A program made the translations under genes and the position numbers. The notes under the pieces were generated by a model. That model was not told the DNA's origin. It did not search any database and saw only the letters and a list, made by a program, of their open reading frames with translations. Positions 8,737 to 16,912 of a stretch of 64,000 nucleotides of DNA are shown in pieces (the first letter of the stretch is position 1; each line of letters begins with the position of its first letter). Origin of the DNA: Knoellia flava TL1. Lineage in GTDB: Bacteria; Actinomycetota; Actinomycetes; Actinomycetales; Dermatophilaceae. The stretch is from NCBI RefSeq assembly GCF_000768675.1, contig NZ_AVPI01000008.1, positions 23,603 through 87,602 on the forward strand, in the 5' to 3' direction.

Positions 8737-9081
8737 TCAGCGGTCGATAATCGTCACGTGGACGCCCGGGTGGACCTCGTCGAGCTCGGCGAGGACGGAC
8801 TCGATCCCGGTGGCGGCGCGCGGGTCCGCGCGCCGGAGCTCGGCGGCGTCGTCCCACACGATCTCCCAGTCGCTGCCGCTCTCGCGGGCGATCGTGTCGA
8901 GGCAGTCGGCGAGCGCGTCGAGGTTCATGCCGAACCACTCCGGGAAGTTGAGCGCCTCCGAGAACGCCTCGAGCGTCTCCTCCTTCGTCGCCCGGCCGTG
9001 GACGACCTGGACCTGTCGCCCCTCCTCGACGGCGTCGGCGACGAGCCCCTCGAGGTCGACGCGGTCTCCGAGAACGCGCAT
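8737..9081 (-). CDS. Barstar-family ribonuclease inhibitor
   Basis: A 114-residue acidic protein with the barstar pattern: LNFPEWFGMNLDALADCLD, in which the two aspartates of NLDALAD correspond to barstar Asp35 and Asp39, the main contacts that block a barnase active site (Phe replaces barstar Tyr29). The start ATG overlaps the stop of the upstream ribonuclease gene by one base (TGATG), so the two are translated together and the inhibitor would protect the producing cell. No toxin-delivery domain is seen in the pair. The immunity role is inferred from family and context. Confidence 0.85.
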   Translation of the reverse strand: MRVLGDRVDLEGLVADAVEEGRQVQVVHGRATKEETLEAFSEALNFPEWFGMNLDALADCLDTIARESGSDWEIVWDDAAELRRADPRAATGIESVLAELDEVHPGVHVTIIDR

Positions 9082-9563
9082 CACTGGCCCTCCTTGATCT
9101 GCCGGAAGCTGGCGTAGTGGTCGTCGGTCCAGAAGCGGTCGCCGGCGGTCCCGCTGACGATCCGGCGGGCACCGCGGTCGTCCGACCCCGGTGTCTCGAC
9201 GGTGTACTCCCGGTAGTAGCCGCGCTTCTGCTCGGGCAGGATCCCCTCGCGGTTCTGGAACGTCTTGTCGTCCTGCTCGTGGGGGAAGGGCCCGCCGATG
9301 CGGATGAGGTCGAGCGTCGTGCGCGCCTCGGCGGGCAGGGCCGACTCCGGGATCGTGGCCAGTCCCGAGTCCGGCGTGGCGGGGACCGTGGGGTATGCCG
9401 TCGGGCTGGGTTGCGCGGTCGCCGTGGGCCGGGCACCCCGGTCGCCCCCGCCATCGGTGGTCCCGTTGTTCCCCGTCCACCAGAGCAGCGCGACGAGCAC
9501 GGCCACGGCGAGCGGCGCGAGCCACATGAGGCTCGAGCGGCGTCCGGCCACGGGTGAGGTCAC
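9081..9563 (-). CDS. Exported or membrane-anchored guanyl-specific ribonuclease (barnase/RNase Sa-like)
   Basis: A 160-residue protein with a hydrophobic segment at about 12-29 (LMWLAPLAVAVLVALLWW), a Thr/Pro/Asp-rich linker, and a C-terminal microbial ribonuclease domain. The catalytic set of this family can be read directly: Glu in YYREYTVETPG, Arg in RGARRIVSG (two arginines) and His in DDHYASF, matching RNase Sa Glu54, Arg65, Arg69 and His85. Without a clean cleavage site after the hydrophobic segment, it may be secreted or tethered outside. The gene precedes its inhibitor and they share one base. Roles could be nutrient scavenging, competition or defence. It starts at the ATG at 9563, just 100 bp from a diverging histidine kinase. 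Confidence 0.88.
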   Translation of the reverse strand: MTSPVAGRRSSLMWLAPLAVAVLVALLWWTGNNGTTDGGGDRGARPTATAQPSPTAYPTVPATPDSGLATIPESALPAEARTTLDLIRIGGPFPHEQDDKTFQNREGILPEQKRGYYREYTVETPGSDDRGARRIVSGTAGDRFWTDDHYASFRQIKEGQ

Positions 9564-9651
9564 GCCGCCATTGTGCCGTGGGCGGACGGCATACGCCGTG
9601 CGGTGTAGGCGGGTCCGTCCTGCGACGGACGCGGGCAGCGTGGTCGCCGCC

Positions 9652-9657
9652 TAGCCT
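9652..9657 (+). promoter_or_regulatory. -10 box of the histidine kinase gene
   Basis: TAGCCT ends 6 bases before the ATG at 9664, placing the expected transcription start on the start codon (leaderless mRNA). Confidence 0.5.
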
Positions 9658-9663
9658 TGCCGC

Positions 9664-10848
9664 ATGAGCGACGTGTGGGGCGACGATCGGCCGACCCGGC
9701 GGCAGGTCCTCGCCGACGTCGCGGTGGCCGTCGGCTTCGGCCTCTTCATGCTCGCCGTCCACGTCGCGATCGGCGCGTGGCCGGTCCTCGCGGCGGTCCT
9801 GCTCGCCGTGGCGCTCGGGCTGCGCCGGGTCTCGTGGCCGCTCATGTCGGCCTTCGCCGTCGCGGGGTCGGTCGCGCAGGTCGTCGGCGACGACATCGCC
9901 TACCTCGCCAACATCGCGTATGCCGTCCTCTTCTTCACGCTCGGCGCCCACCGCGACTCTCGGGTCCGGCGGTTCGGCCTCGCCGCGGCTGGAGTCGCCG
10001 TGCTCTGCGCGGCGGCCTACGGCGCGACCCGCGGTGCGCCGGACCTCGGCGGCTTCAAGCGAGGAGTCGCCACCGTCGGCCTCGGGTCGACGGCCGCGGT
10101 GGTGTGCCTCGGCGGCTGGGGCGGGGGCTACGTGCGGTGGCAGCAGCGACAGGCGGTGCAGGCCCGTGTCGACGCGCAGCTCGAGGCCCTCGAGGTGCGC
10201 CGGGTGACCGAGCTCTACGACCTCGAGCAGGAGCGTCGCCGCATCGCCGCCGACATGCACGACGTCGTCGCCCACTCCTGGGCGGTCGTGGCCGCGCAGA
10301 GCGACGGTGCACGGTATGCGTTGCGGGACAGGCCTGCCGAGGCCGAGCGCGCACTCGAGGTCATCGGCGAGACGGCCCGCACGGCCATGGGCGACCTACG
10401 CCTCCTCGTCGCCCGCCTCCGCGACCGGGAGCTCCGGCCGACGACCCCCGGACCCGCGCAGCAGGAAGCGCTGCTCGACCGCATGCGAGCGTCGGGCATG
10501 GACCTCCGGATGTCCGAGACCGGCCCGGCCGAGGTGTCCCCGCTCGTCGCGCTCACGGCATACCGGCTCCTCGGTGAGTCGCTCACCAACGCCCTCAAGC
10601 ACGGGGACCTCACCCGGCCGGTGGAGGTCAACGTCGACTGGACCGACGGCTACCGTCTCAGGGTGACCAACACCGTCGGAGCGACCGAGCCACCCCTCCC
10701 GGGCGGTGGGCACGGGATCGCCGGCATGACCGAGCGAGCGCTCGTCGCCGGGGGCACGCTGGCCTCGGCGCGGCACGGGGACCGATGGGTCGTCGAGGCG
10801 CACCTACCGCACGTCGTGACGTCCTCGGACGGCGAGGGCCGCACGTGA
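9664..10848 (+). CDS. Sensor histidine kinase, HisKA_3 (NarL-type) family
   Basis: A 394-residue membrane sensor. Residues 15-155 contain about five to six hydrophobic helices. A coiled linker (about 158-195) leads to the phospho-acceptor motif RIAADMHDVVAHSWAVV with His199, followed by HATPase_c motifs (LLGESLTNALKHGD as N box; GGGHGIAGMTERA as G boxes). This class usually has a short or no periplasmic loop and senses membrane or intramembrane signals. It overlaps the response regulator by GTGA. The neighbouring ABC exporter (12129-14290) could be its target, as in many envelope-stress systems, but that is inference. Residues 84-88 (IAYAV) are encoded across a GTATGCC word. Confidence 0.92.
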   Translation: MSDVWGDDRPTRRQVLADVAVAVGFGLFMLAVHVAIGAWPVLAAVLLAVALGLRRVSWPLMSAFAVAGSVAQVVGDDIAYLANIAYAVLFFTLGAHRDSRVRRFGLAAAGVAVLCAAAYGATRGAPDLGGFKRGVATVGLGSTAAVVCLGGWGGGYVRWQQRQAVQARVDAQLEALEVRRVTELYDLEQERRRIAADMHDVVAHSWAVVAAQSDGARYALRDRPAEAERALEVIGETARTAMGDLRLLVARLRDRELRPTTPGPAQQEALLDRMRASGMDLRMSETGPAEVSPLVALTAYRLLGESLTNALKHGDLTRPVEVNVDWTDGYRLRVTNTVGATEPPLPGGGHGIAGMTERALVAGGTLASARHGDRWVVEAHLPHVVTSSDGEGRT

Positions 10849-11492
10849 GCGTGCGGGTCGCCCTCGTCGACGACCAGGCCCTCTTCCGGGCCGGGATCGC
10901 CATGGTCGTCTCGAGCCAGGACGACCTCGAGGTCGTCGGTCAGGCCGGCGACGGAAGCGAGGTCGTCGCCCTCGTCGAGCACTGCCGTCCCGACGTCGTC
11001 CTCATGGACGTCCGGATGCCCCGCGTCGACGGGGTCGAGGCGACCCGCCGTCTGCTGGCCCGCTTCGGCGAGGAGGCACCACGGGTGCTCGTGCTCACGA
11101 CCTTCGACCTCGACGAGCTCGCCGCCGACGCCATCGAGGCGGGCGCCTCCGGCTTTGTCCTCAAGGACACCCAGCCCGAGCTGCTCCTCGCCGCGATCCG
11201 GGCCGTCGCCGAGGGAACCCAGGTCGTCGCGGCGGGTGCGACCCGGGCGGTCTTCGAGCGCTTCCGTCAGCGGACGACGGCCACCCCCGGAGCGGAGTTC
11301 GAGCGGCTCACCCCGCGCGAGCGCGAGATCCTGCTGCGGGCGGCCCAGGGCCTGTCGAACGCCGAGATCGCGGCGGCCGAGTTCCTCTCCGAGGCGACGG
11401 TGAAGACGCACGTGTCGCGCATCCTCACCAAGCTGGCGCTGCGGGACCGGGTGCAGCTCGTCGTCTACGCCTACGAGCACGGCCTGCTCTGA
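10845..11492 (+). CDS. LuxR/NarL-family response regulator
   Basis: A 215-residue partner of the upstream kinase. The receiver domain runs from 1 to ~120 with the acidic pair VDDQ at 8-11, phospho-Asp at residue 55 (VVLMDVRMPRVDG), Thr/Ser in VLVLTTFD and Lys in GFVLKD. The C-terminal LuxR helix-turn-helix spans ~150-210 (LTPREREILLRAAQGLSNAE, then VKTHVSRIL). The start GTG at 10845 overlaps the kinase stop, so expression is coupled. Confidence 0.95.
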   Translation: MSVRVALVDDQALFRAGIAMVVSSQDDLEVVGQAGDGSEVVALVEHCRPDVVLMDVRMPRVDGVEATRRLLARFGEEAPRVLVLTTFDLDELAADAIEAGASGFVLKDTQPELLLAAIRAVAEGTQVVAAGATRAVFERFRQRTTATPGAEFERLTPREREILLRAAQGLSNAEIAAAEFLSEATVKTHVSRILTKLALRDRVQLVVYAYEHGLL

Positions 11493-11519
11493 ATCCGGCC
11501 CGCGGGCGAGGAGTGCGGC

Positions 11520-11963
11520 TCAGCCCTGCGGCGGGTGCTGGTCGATGAAGTCGTGGATGGGGCGGAGCTGTTCGAGGGGCGCGAAGAACCCGAGCACGCC
11601 CTGGTCGACGACGACTCGCTTGACACCGTGCTCGGCGAGCTGGTCGCACAGGGCGAGGATGTTGTCGCTGGGCACGGCGAGGACCTGGTTGGCCTGCTCC
11701 TCGCTGAACCCGTTCGCGAGCGCGAACTCGCGGGCCCGGGCGCCGGTCGTGAAGGCGAGGAGACACGGAACCTCGTCGACGGTGCCGACGAGCGGGCCGA
11801 CGTCGGGCATGCTCCCCCGGGCGACGAAGAACCAGCGCTCGAGGCCGAACATCGCCCGCCAGAGGGCGGTCTGCGGGCCGAGGGCGCCGCCGGACTCGCG
11901 GACGGTGTGGGACAGCGCGTCGATGGTCGCGGGGTCGGTGAAGGTCGCGGGGGTCTCGCTCAT
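11520..11963 (-). CDS. SseB-like protein of unknown role
   Basis: A 147-residue soluble protein. The segments LWRAMFGLERWFFVARG, VPCLLAFTTGARAREFALAN and QVLAVPSDNILALCDQLAEH follow the strand-helix order of SseB N-terminal domains widespread in actinobacteria. No catalytic residues stand out. It converges with the response regulator (27 bp between stops) and diverges from the ABC transporter. The start is the ATG at 11963. Confidence 0.6.
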   Translation of the reverse strand: MSETPATFTDPATIDALSHTVRESGGALGPQTALWRAMFGLERWFFVARGSMPDVGPLVGTVDEVPCLLAFTTGARAREFALANGFSEEQANQVLAVPSDNILALCDQLAEHGVKRVVVDQGVLGFFAPLEQLRPIHDFIDQHPPQG

Positions 11964-12115
11964 GCCACGCACCCTACGGACCGGGGTGGTGAGGGCCGAG
12001 CGGCGGTCGGCGCACGGCATACACCTGTGGTCATCCGCGCGAGGGTCGGGCGGATACATCGCCGGACGGACCGGGATGCCTCTCGAGCCGGATGTGGTCC
12101 GGGGGACGCCGTTCC

Positions 12116-12121
12116 TAGCGT
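12116..12121 (+). promoter_or_regulatory. -10 box of the ABC transporter operon
   Basis: TAGCGT ends 7 bases before the ATG at 12129. The flank TTCCTAGCGTCG is also found at 583-595, ahead of the pseudogene. This suggests a leaderless transcript. Confidence 0.45.
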
Positions 12122-12128
12122 CGTTCGC

Positions 12129-12902
12129 ATGACATCGACACCACACCAGGAACAGTCCGCATCGGCCGTCGTCTCGCTGCGACGGGTCTCGCGGACCTAC
12201 GGCGAGGGCACCGGCAGGGTGGCCGCCCTCGACGAGGTCAGCGTCGACATCGACCGCGGCGGGTTCACCGCCATCATGGGCCCCTCCGGCTCGGGCAAGT
12301 CGACGCTCATGAACGTCGCGGCCGGGCTCGACGACGTGACGAGCGGCGAGGTCATGCTCGCCGGCCGGCCGCTCACCCACCTCGACGACGACGCGCGGAC
12401 GAGGCTGCGGCGTGAGGAGGTGGGCTTCGTCTTCCAGGCCTTCAACCTCGTCCCGACGCTGTCGGCCCGCGAGAACATCCTCCTGCCGTTCGAGCTCGCC
12501 GGTCGGCAGGTCGGCGCCGAGCAGCAACGGTGGATCGACCACCTCGTCCTCACCCTCGGTCTCGGAGAGCGGATCGGGCACCGGCCGAGCGAGCTCTCCG
12601 GTGGCCAGCAGCAGCGGGTCGCCATCGCCCGGGCTCTCGCCTCGCGGCCGTCGGTGATCTTCGCCGACGAGCCCACGGGCAACCTCGACTCGCGCTCGTC
12701 GCGCGAGGTCCTCACGCTGCTGCGGACCGCGGCGCGTGAGTACGGCCAGACGATCGCGATGGTGAGCCACGACCCGGTGGCCGCGTCCTACGCCGACCGC
12801 ATCCTCGTCCTCGCCGACGGACGGCTCGTCGGCGACCACGGACCGCTGTCGCCGCAGCAGATCTCGGACCTGCTCATCGGCTTCGAGGTGGGCGCGGCAT
12901 GA
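12129..12902 (+). CDS. ABC transporter ATP-binding protein (MacB/LolD type)
   Basis: A 257-residue ATPase. Walker A GPSGSGKST is at 51-59, the signature LSGGQ at 156-160, and Walker B VIFADEP around 176-182 with catalytic Glu181. The segment VFQAFNLVPTLSARENI is typical of the LolD/MacB subfamily that pairs with FtsX-like permeases. It overlaps the permease by ATGA. In actinobacteria such pairs next to a two-component system often export antimicrobial peptides or lipids, but the substrate here is unknown. Confidence 0.93.
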   Translation: MTSTPHQEQSASAVVSLRRVSRTYGEGTGRVAALDEVSVDIDRGGFTAIMGPSGSGKSTLMNVAAGLDDVTSGEVMLAGRPLTHLDDDARTRLRREEVGFVFQAFNLVPTLSARENILLPFELAGRQVGAEQQRWIDHLVLTLGLGERIGHRPSELSGGQQQRVAIARALASRPSVIFADEPTGNLDSRSSREVLTLLRTAAREYGQTIAMVSHDPVAASYADRILVLADGRLVGDHGPLSPQQISDLLIGFEVGAA

Positions 12903-14290
12903 GGCGCAACCTCGTCCTCGGGAGCCTGCGCGAGCTCGGCACGGTCGGCCTCGTCGCCGGTCTGTGCGGCGCCTACGCCGCGACGCTCATGACGACGTCG
13001 TCGATCCTGGAGACCGTGAGCCGCGCGTCCGGTGGCTCGGTCGGCCTCCTGCTCGGGATCGTCGCCGGCGTCTTCGTCCTCATCGCGCTCTACGTCGGTG
13101 CGATCGTCATCGTCGGCGCGGTCGACACGGTCGTCGCCGGTCGGCTGCGCCACATCGCCCTGCTCCGGCTCCTCGGTGCCCGCGGCCGGGAGCTGAGGTC
13201 GTCGGTCATGCGCGGCACCGCCGCTGTCGGGGCGCTCGGGGCGCTCGCCGGTGTCGCCCTCGGGACGTCGCTCACCCATGTCGTCCGGGTCGTGCTCGTC
13301 GCCCGCGGCACGCTGCCCGAGGCCGACTACTTGTGGGCGACGTGGCAGCTCGGCGGCGCGCTCGTGGCGATCGTCGCGTCGGCGACCGTCGCCGGCTGGT
13401 TGGGGTCGCGCGGCGTGCTCCGGGTGTCGCCCGCAGCCGCCCTCGCCGGGACCGCCGCGCACACCCCTCCCCCGCGGTCGGCGTCGGTGTGGCGAGCCGT
13501 GATCGCTGGCACCGGCATCGTCGGTGGGCTGCTCGTCCTCGCCCTCGGGGCCGTTCTCGGTGAGTCGAACCCCGCGGCGGGCTTCCTCCTCGCCTTCGTC
13601 GGAGCCGCCGGCTCCGGCACGGGGTTCCTCGTCGGCGCGCGGTTCGTCATCCCCGGCGTCGTCGGGGCGCTGAGCAGGGTGCTCGGCAACGACCCGGCGA
13701 GCGTCGTGGCCCGTCGCAACGCGTTGCTCGACCCGCTGCGGACGACGCGGTCGACGATGGGGCTCGTCATCGGCGTCGCCCTCGTGACGACCTTCACCTC
13801 CGGCATGTCGGCACTGCGCGACAGCGTCGCCTCGTGGGACGTCGATGCCGCCCAGCGCGCCCAGGCCGACCAGGTCTATGCCGTGACCTCGACCGTGCTC
13901 GTCTGCATCATCGTCGTCTCGTCGGTCATCGCCGCCGTCGGGTTCGTGAGCACGATGTCGCTCAGCGTCATCCAGCGCCACCGCGAGATCGGCCTGCTCC
14001 GCTCGCTCGGGTTCACCCGCCGCCAGGTCCGCACGATGATCACGAAGGAGTCGGTCGCGCTGTCGGCATCGGCCGTCGCCTTCGGCGCGGTGCTCGGTCT
14101 CGTCTACGGGTCGGCGGGCGCGCAGGCTCTCGTGGGAGCCCCGACCGAGGGCCTCGTCTGGGGTATGCCGTTCGGTGCCCTCCTCGGCATCGCCGCGGCC
14201 GGCGTCGTGCTCGTGCTCGTCGCGTCGCAGGGTCCGGCCCGGCGGGCCGTCGCCGTGGCCCCGGTCGAGGCGCTGCGCATCGACACCTGA
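12899..14290 (+). CDS. FtsX-like ABC transporter permease
   Basis: A 463-residue permease. Membrane helices are evident near the N-terminus (LVAGLCGAYAATLM), at 45-70, 95-115 and 135-155, then two FtsX-type bundles in the second half, including VLVCIIVVSSVIAAVGFVST and the cytoplasmic motif QRHREIGLLRSLGFTRRQVR typical of FtsX domains. The start overlaps the ATPase stop. It ends with VEALRIDT, a common end for this family. Confidence 0.9.
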   Translation: MRRNLVLGSLRELGTVGLVAGLCGAYAATLMTTSSILETVSRASGGSVGLLLGIVAGVFVLIALYVGAIVIVGAVDTVVAGRLRHIALLRLLGARGRELRSSVMRGTAAVGALGALAGVALGTSLTHVVRVVLVARGTLPEADYLWATWQLGGALVAIVASATVAGWLGSRGVLRVSPAAALAGTAAHTPPPRSASVWRAVIAGTGIVGGLLVLALGAVLGESNPAAGFLLAFVGAAGSGTGFLVGARFVIPGVVGALSRVLGNDPASVVARRNALLDPLRTTRSTMGLVIGVALVTTFTSGMSALRDSVASWDVDAAQRAQADQVYAVTSTVLVCIIVVSSVIAAVGFVSTMSLSVIQRHREIGLLRSLGFTRRQVRTMITKESVALSASAVAFGAVLGLVYGSAGAQALVGAPTEGLVWGMPFGALLGIAAAGVVLVLVASQGPARRAVAVAPVEALRIDT

Positions 14291-14293
14291 CGT

Positions 14294-14316
14294 CCCTGCC
14301 CCGACGGGGCTCAGGG
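14294..14316. terminator. Hairpin between converging permease and dehydrogenase genes
   Basis: GCCCC (14298-14302) pairs with GGGGC (14306-14310), extended outward by CCT/AGG with a bulge; it lies in the 20-bp gap and the last dehydrogenase codons. Confidence 0.4.
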
Positions 14317-15774
14317 GTTGAGCGAGACGTAGGTCGTCTCGAGGTACTCGGAGATGCCCTCGAACCCGCCCTCTCGGCCGAAGCCGGAGTGCTTGACGCC
14401 ACCGAAGGGGGCAGCGGCGTTCGACACGATTCCGGTGTTGATGCCGACCATCCCGAACTCCAGGCCCTCGCTCACCCGGATGACGCGGGCGTGGTCGCGG
14501 GTGTAGGCGTAGGCGACGAGGCCGTACTCGGTCGAGTTCGCCTGCCGCACCGCGTCCGCCTCGTCGGAGAAGGTCGTGATGGGCGCGACGGGTCCGAAGA
14601 TCTCCTCGGCGAGGACCCGCGCGTCGGCCGGCACGTCGACGAGCACGGTCGGGGCGTAGAAGTGGCCGCGGCCGGCCACCGGCTCGCCGCCGGTGAGCAG
14701 CCGGGCGCCCTTGTCGACGGCCTCCTGCACGAGCTCGTGGACACCGTCGCGGGCCTTGGCCGTGATGAGCGGGCCGACCTCGACACCCGGCTTCGTGCCC
14801 TTGCCGACGGTGAGCCCGCCCATGCGCTTCGCCAGCAGCCGGCCGAAGTCCTCGGCCACCGACTCGTGGACGAGGAAGCGGTTCGCGGAGGTGCATGCCT
14901 CCCCGATGTTGCGCATCTTGGCGAGCATCGCCCCCTCGACGGCGGCGTCGAGGTCGGCGTCGTCGAAGACGAGGAAGGGCGCGTTGCCGCCGAGCTCCAT
15001 CGACACCCGGAGCAGCTGCTCAGCCGACTGCTCGACGAGCCTGCGGCCCACGGCGGTCGACCCGGTGAAGGTGAGCTTGCGCAGGCGTGGGTCGCGGATG
15101 ATCGGCTCGGAGACGACGGCGGTGTCCGAGGTCGCGACGACGTTGAGGACCCCGCCCGGCAGACCCGCCTCCTCGAGGAGCGCGGCGAGGGCGAGCATCG
15201 ACAGCGGCGTCTCCTGGGCCGGCTTGACGACCATCGTGCATCCTGCCGCGACGGCCGGGCCGATCTTGCGCGTCCCCATCGCCAGCGGGAAGTTCCACGG
15301 CGTGATCATGAACGTCGGGCCCACCGGCTTCTGCATCGTGAGGAGGCGTGACCCGCCGGCCGGGTTGACGGCATACCGGCCGTGGATGCGCACGGCCTCC
15401 TCCGAGAACCACCGGAAGAACTCCGCCGCATAGGCGACCTCTCCGCGCGACTCGGCCAGCGGCTTGCCCATCTCGAGCGTCATGAGCATCGCGAACTCGT
15501 CGGTGCGCTCGGTGAGCAGCTCGAAGGCCCGGCGGAGGATCTCGCCGCGCTCGCGCGGGGGCGTCGCCGCCCAGTCGGCCTGTGCCGCAACGGCTGCGTC
15601 GAGCGCGGCCTCACCGTCGGCGACCGTCCCGTTGGCCACCTCGACGAGCACGCCGCCGGTCGCCGGGTCGTGCACGGGGAAGGTGGTCGCGCTGAGCGAG
15701 TCGCGCCACTCGCCGCCGACGAACAGCTGGGTCGGCACGGTGGACAGGACGGACTTCTGCGTCACGGGAGCCAT
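14311..15774 (-). CDS. gabD: NAD(P)-dependent succinate-semialdehyde dehydrogenase
   Basis: A 487-residue aldehyde dehydrogenase oxidising succinate semialdehyde to succinate (end of the GABA shunt). It has ITPWNFPLAMGTRKIGPA with Asn161, KPAQETPLS for cofactor binding, the general base Glu260 in ELGGNAPF, and the nucleophile Cys294 in NIGEACTSANRF. The pattern GEACTSANR and the FGGVKHSGFGREGG C-terminus place it in the GabD subfamily rather than betaine or benzaldehyde dehydrogenases. No GABA transaminase is next to it. It diverges from the LOG gene with only 25 bp between starts. Confidence 0.88.
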   Translation of the reverse strand: MAPVTQKSVLSTVPTQLFVGGEWRDSLSATTFPVHDPATGGVLVEVANGTVADGEAALDAAVAAQADWAATPPRERGEILRRAFELLTERTDEFAMLMTLEMGKPLAESRGEVAYAAEFFRWFSEEAVRIHGRYAVNPAGGSRLLTMQKPVGPTFMITPWNFPLAMGTRKIGPAVAAGCTMVVKPAQETPLSMLALAALLEEAGLPGGVLNVVATSDTAVVSEPIIRDPRLRKLTFTGSTAVGRRLVEQSAEQLLRVSMELGGNAPFLVFDDADLDAAVEGAMLAKMRNIGEACTSANRFLVHESVAEDFGRLLAKRMGGLTVGKGTKPGVEVGPLITAKARDGVHELVQEAVDKGARLLTGGEPVAGRGHFYAPTVLVDVPADARVLAEEIFGPVAPITTFSDEADAVRQANSTEYGLVAYAYTRDHARVIRVSEGLEFGMVGINTGIVSNAAAPFGGVKHSGFGREGGFEGISEYLETTYVSLNP

Positions 15775-15799
15775 GGTTCGACCCTAACCGCGGGGCAGG

Positions 15800-16912
15800 A
15801 TGAACGGCATGGACGAGATCGAGACGTTGGGCGACCTCGACGCGGCCCTGTCGAGCGGCGCACCCCTCGCGGGCCGCCGGATCCAGGACCTCGACCTCAC
15901 CGGCCACGAGGACGAGCTGCTCGGCCGCACCGACCTCGAGGCGCTCGTCGTCCTCGGCGGCCGACTGTCCCCCGCGCTCGACGCCCACCTCCGGCTGCAC
16001 GGAGCCCTTGTCTTCCCGACCGACCCGCACGCACCGGTCAACCCCTACCGCGCCACGCTCTACCAGCCGCACGAGCTCTATGCCGGCCTGGCCGAGCGCG
16101 GCTACGAACGGACCCCCGACGCCCTCGCCTACCACTGGTCGCGCGACGCCACCCTCCGCCACGACGTCTTCGTCAGCCTGCTGCGCGCCATCCACGACGA
16201 CTCGGTGAGCGACGCCCTCACCGAGTTCCTCGGCGACTCGCCCGTCGTCGGCGTCATGGGCGGGCACGCGCTCTCGCGCGAGAGCGAGGCGTATGCCGGC
16301 GCCGCCCGTCTCGGCCACCGGCTCGCCTCCGCGGGGCTCGTCGTCGCCACCGGCGGCGGGCCGGGGGCGATGGAGGCCGCGAACCTCGGTGCGCTGTGCC
16401 CGACCGAGGACGTCCTGCGCGACGCGCTCGGGCGACTGGCCGGCATACCGTCGTTCCGTCCGTCCATCGACGACTGGGCCGGCATCGCCCTCGAGGTCCA
16501 CGACGACGTCCTGCGGCAGCCGGTCGCGGACAGCCGCGTGCGCTCGATCGGCATCCCCACATGGTTCTACGGACACGAGCCGCCCAACGTCTTCTGCAAC
16601 GGGATCGCGAAGTACTTCAGCAACGCCGTGCGCGAGGACGGACTGCTCGCGCGCTCGACCGCCGGGCTCGTCGTGCTCCACGGCGCGGCCGGCACGGTGC
16701 AGGAGATCTTCCAGTCGGTCACGCCGCTCTACTACGCCGAGGCGGAGCGCACCCTGCCGCCACTCGTCCTCGTCGGCGTCGACCACTGGTCCCGAGCCGT
16801 GCCCGTCTGGAACGCCATCGAGGCGCTCGGTCGCGACCGCGGTCTCGGTGAGGTCGTGCACCTCGTCGACACCGTCGAGGAGGCCGCCGAGGTCGTGCTC
16901 AGCCGCGCGTGA
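15800..16912 (+). CDS. LOG-family (TIGR00730-like) Rossmann protein
   Basis: A 370-residue protein, longer than typical LOG cytokinin-type phosphoribohydrolases (~190). The nucleotide-binding GGGPGAMEAANLG lies near residue 190, and the second family motif, usually PGGxGTxxE, appears as HGAAGTVQEIFQ, keeping the Gly-Thr and Glu. A long insertion includes PTWFYGHEPPNVFCNGIAKY. The extra N-terminus and this insertion recall the PpnN nucleotide nucleosidases, so a role in cleaving nucleoside monophosphates is possible but not certain. A second ATG lies at 15809. Its last 14 bases overlap the 3' end of the facing copper-protein gene. Confidence 0.75.
   Translation: MNGMDEIETLGDLDAALSSGAPLAGRRIQDLDLTGHEDELLGRTDLEALVVLGGRLSPALDAHLRLHGALVFPTDPHAPVNPYRATLYQPHELYAGLAERGYERTPDALAYHWSRDATLRHDVFVSLLRAIHDDSVSDALTEFLGDSPVVGVMGGHALSRESEAYAGAARLGHRLASAGLVVATGGGPGAMEAANLGALCPTEDVLRDALGRLAGIPSFRPSIDDWAGIALEVHDDVLRQPVADSRVRSIGIPTWFYGHEPPNVFCNGIAKYFSNAVREDGLLARSTAGLVVLHGAAGTVQEIFQSVTPLYYAEAERTLPPLVLVGVDHWSRAVPVWNAIEALGRDRGLGEVVHLVDTVEEAAEVVLSRA

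Noticed and set aside
13834..15351. A 505-codon plus-strand frame
   Set aside because: It is antisense to gabD, whose active-site residues are all present.
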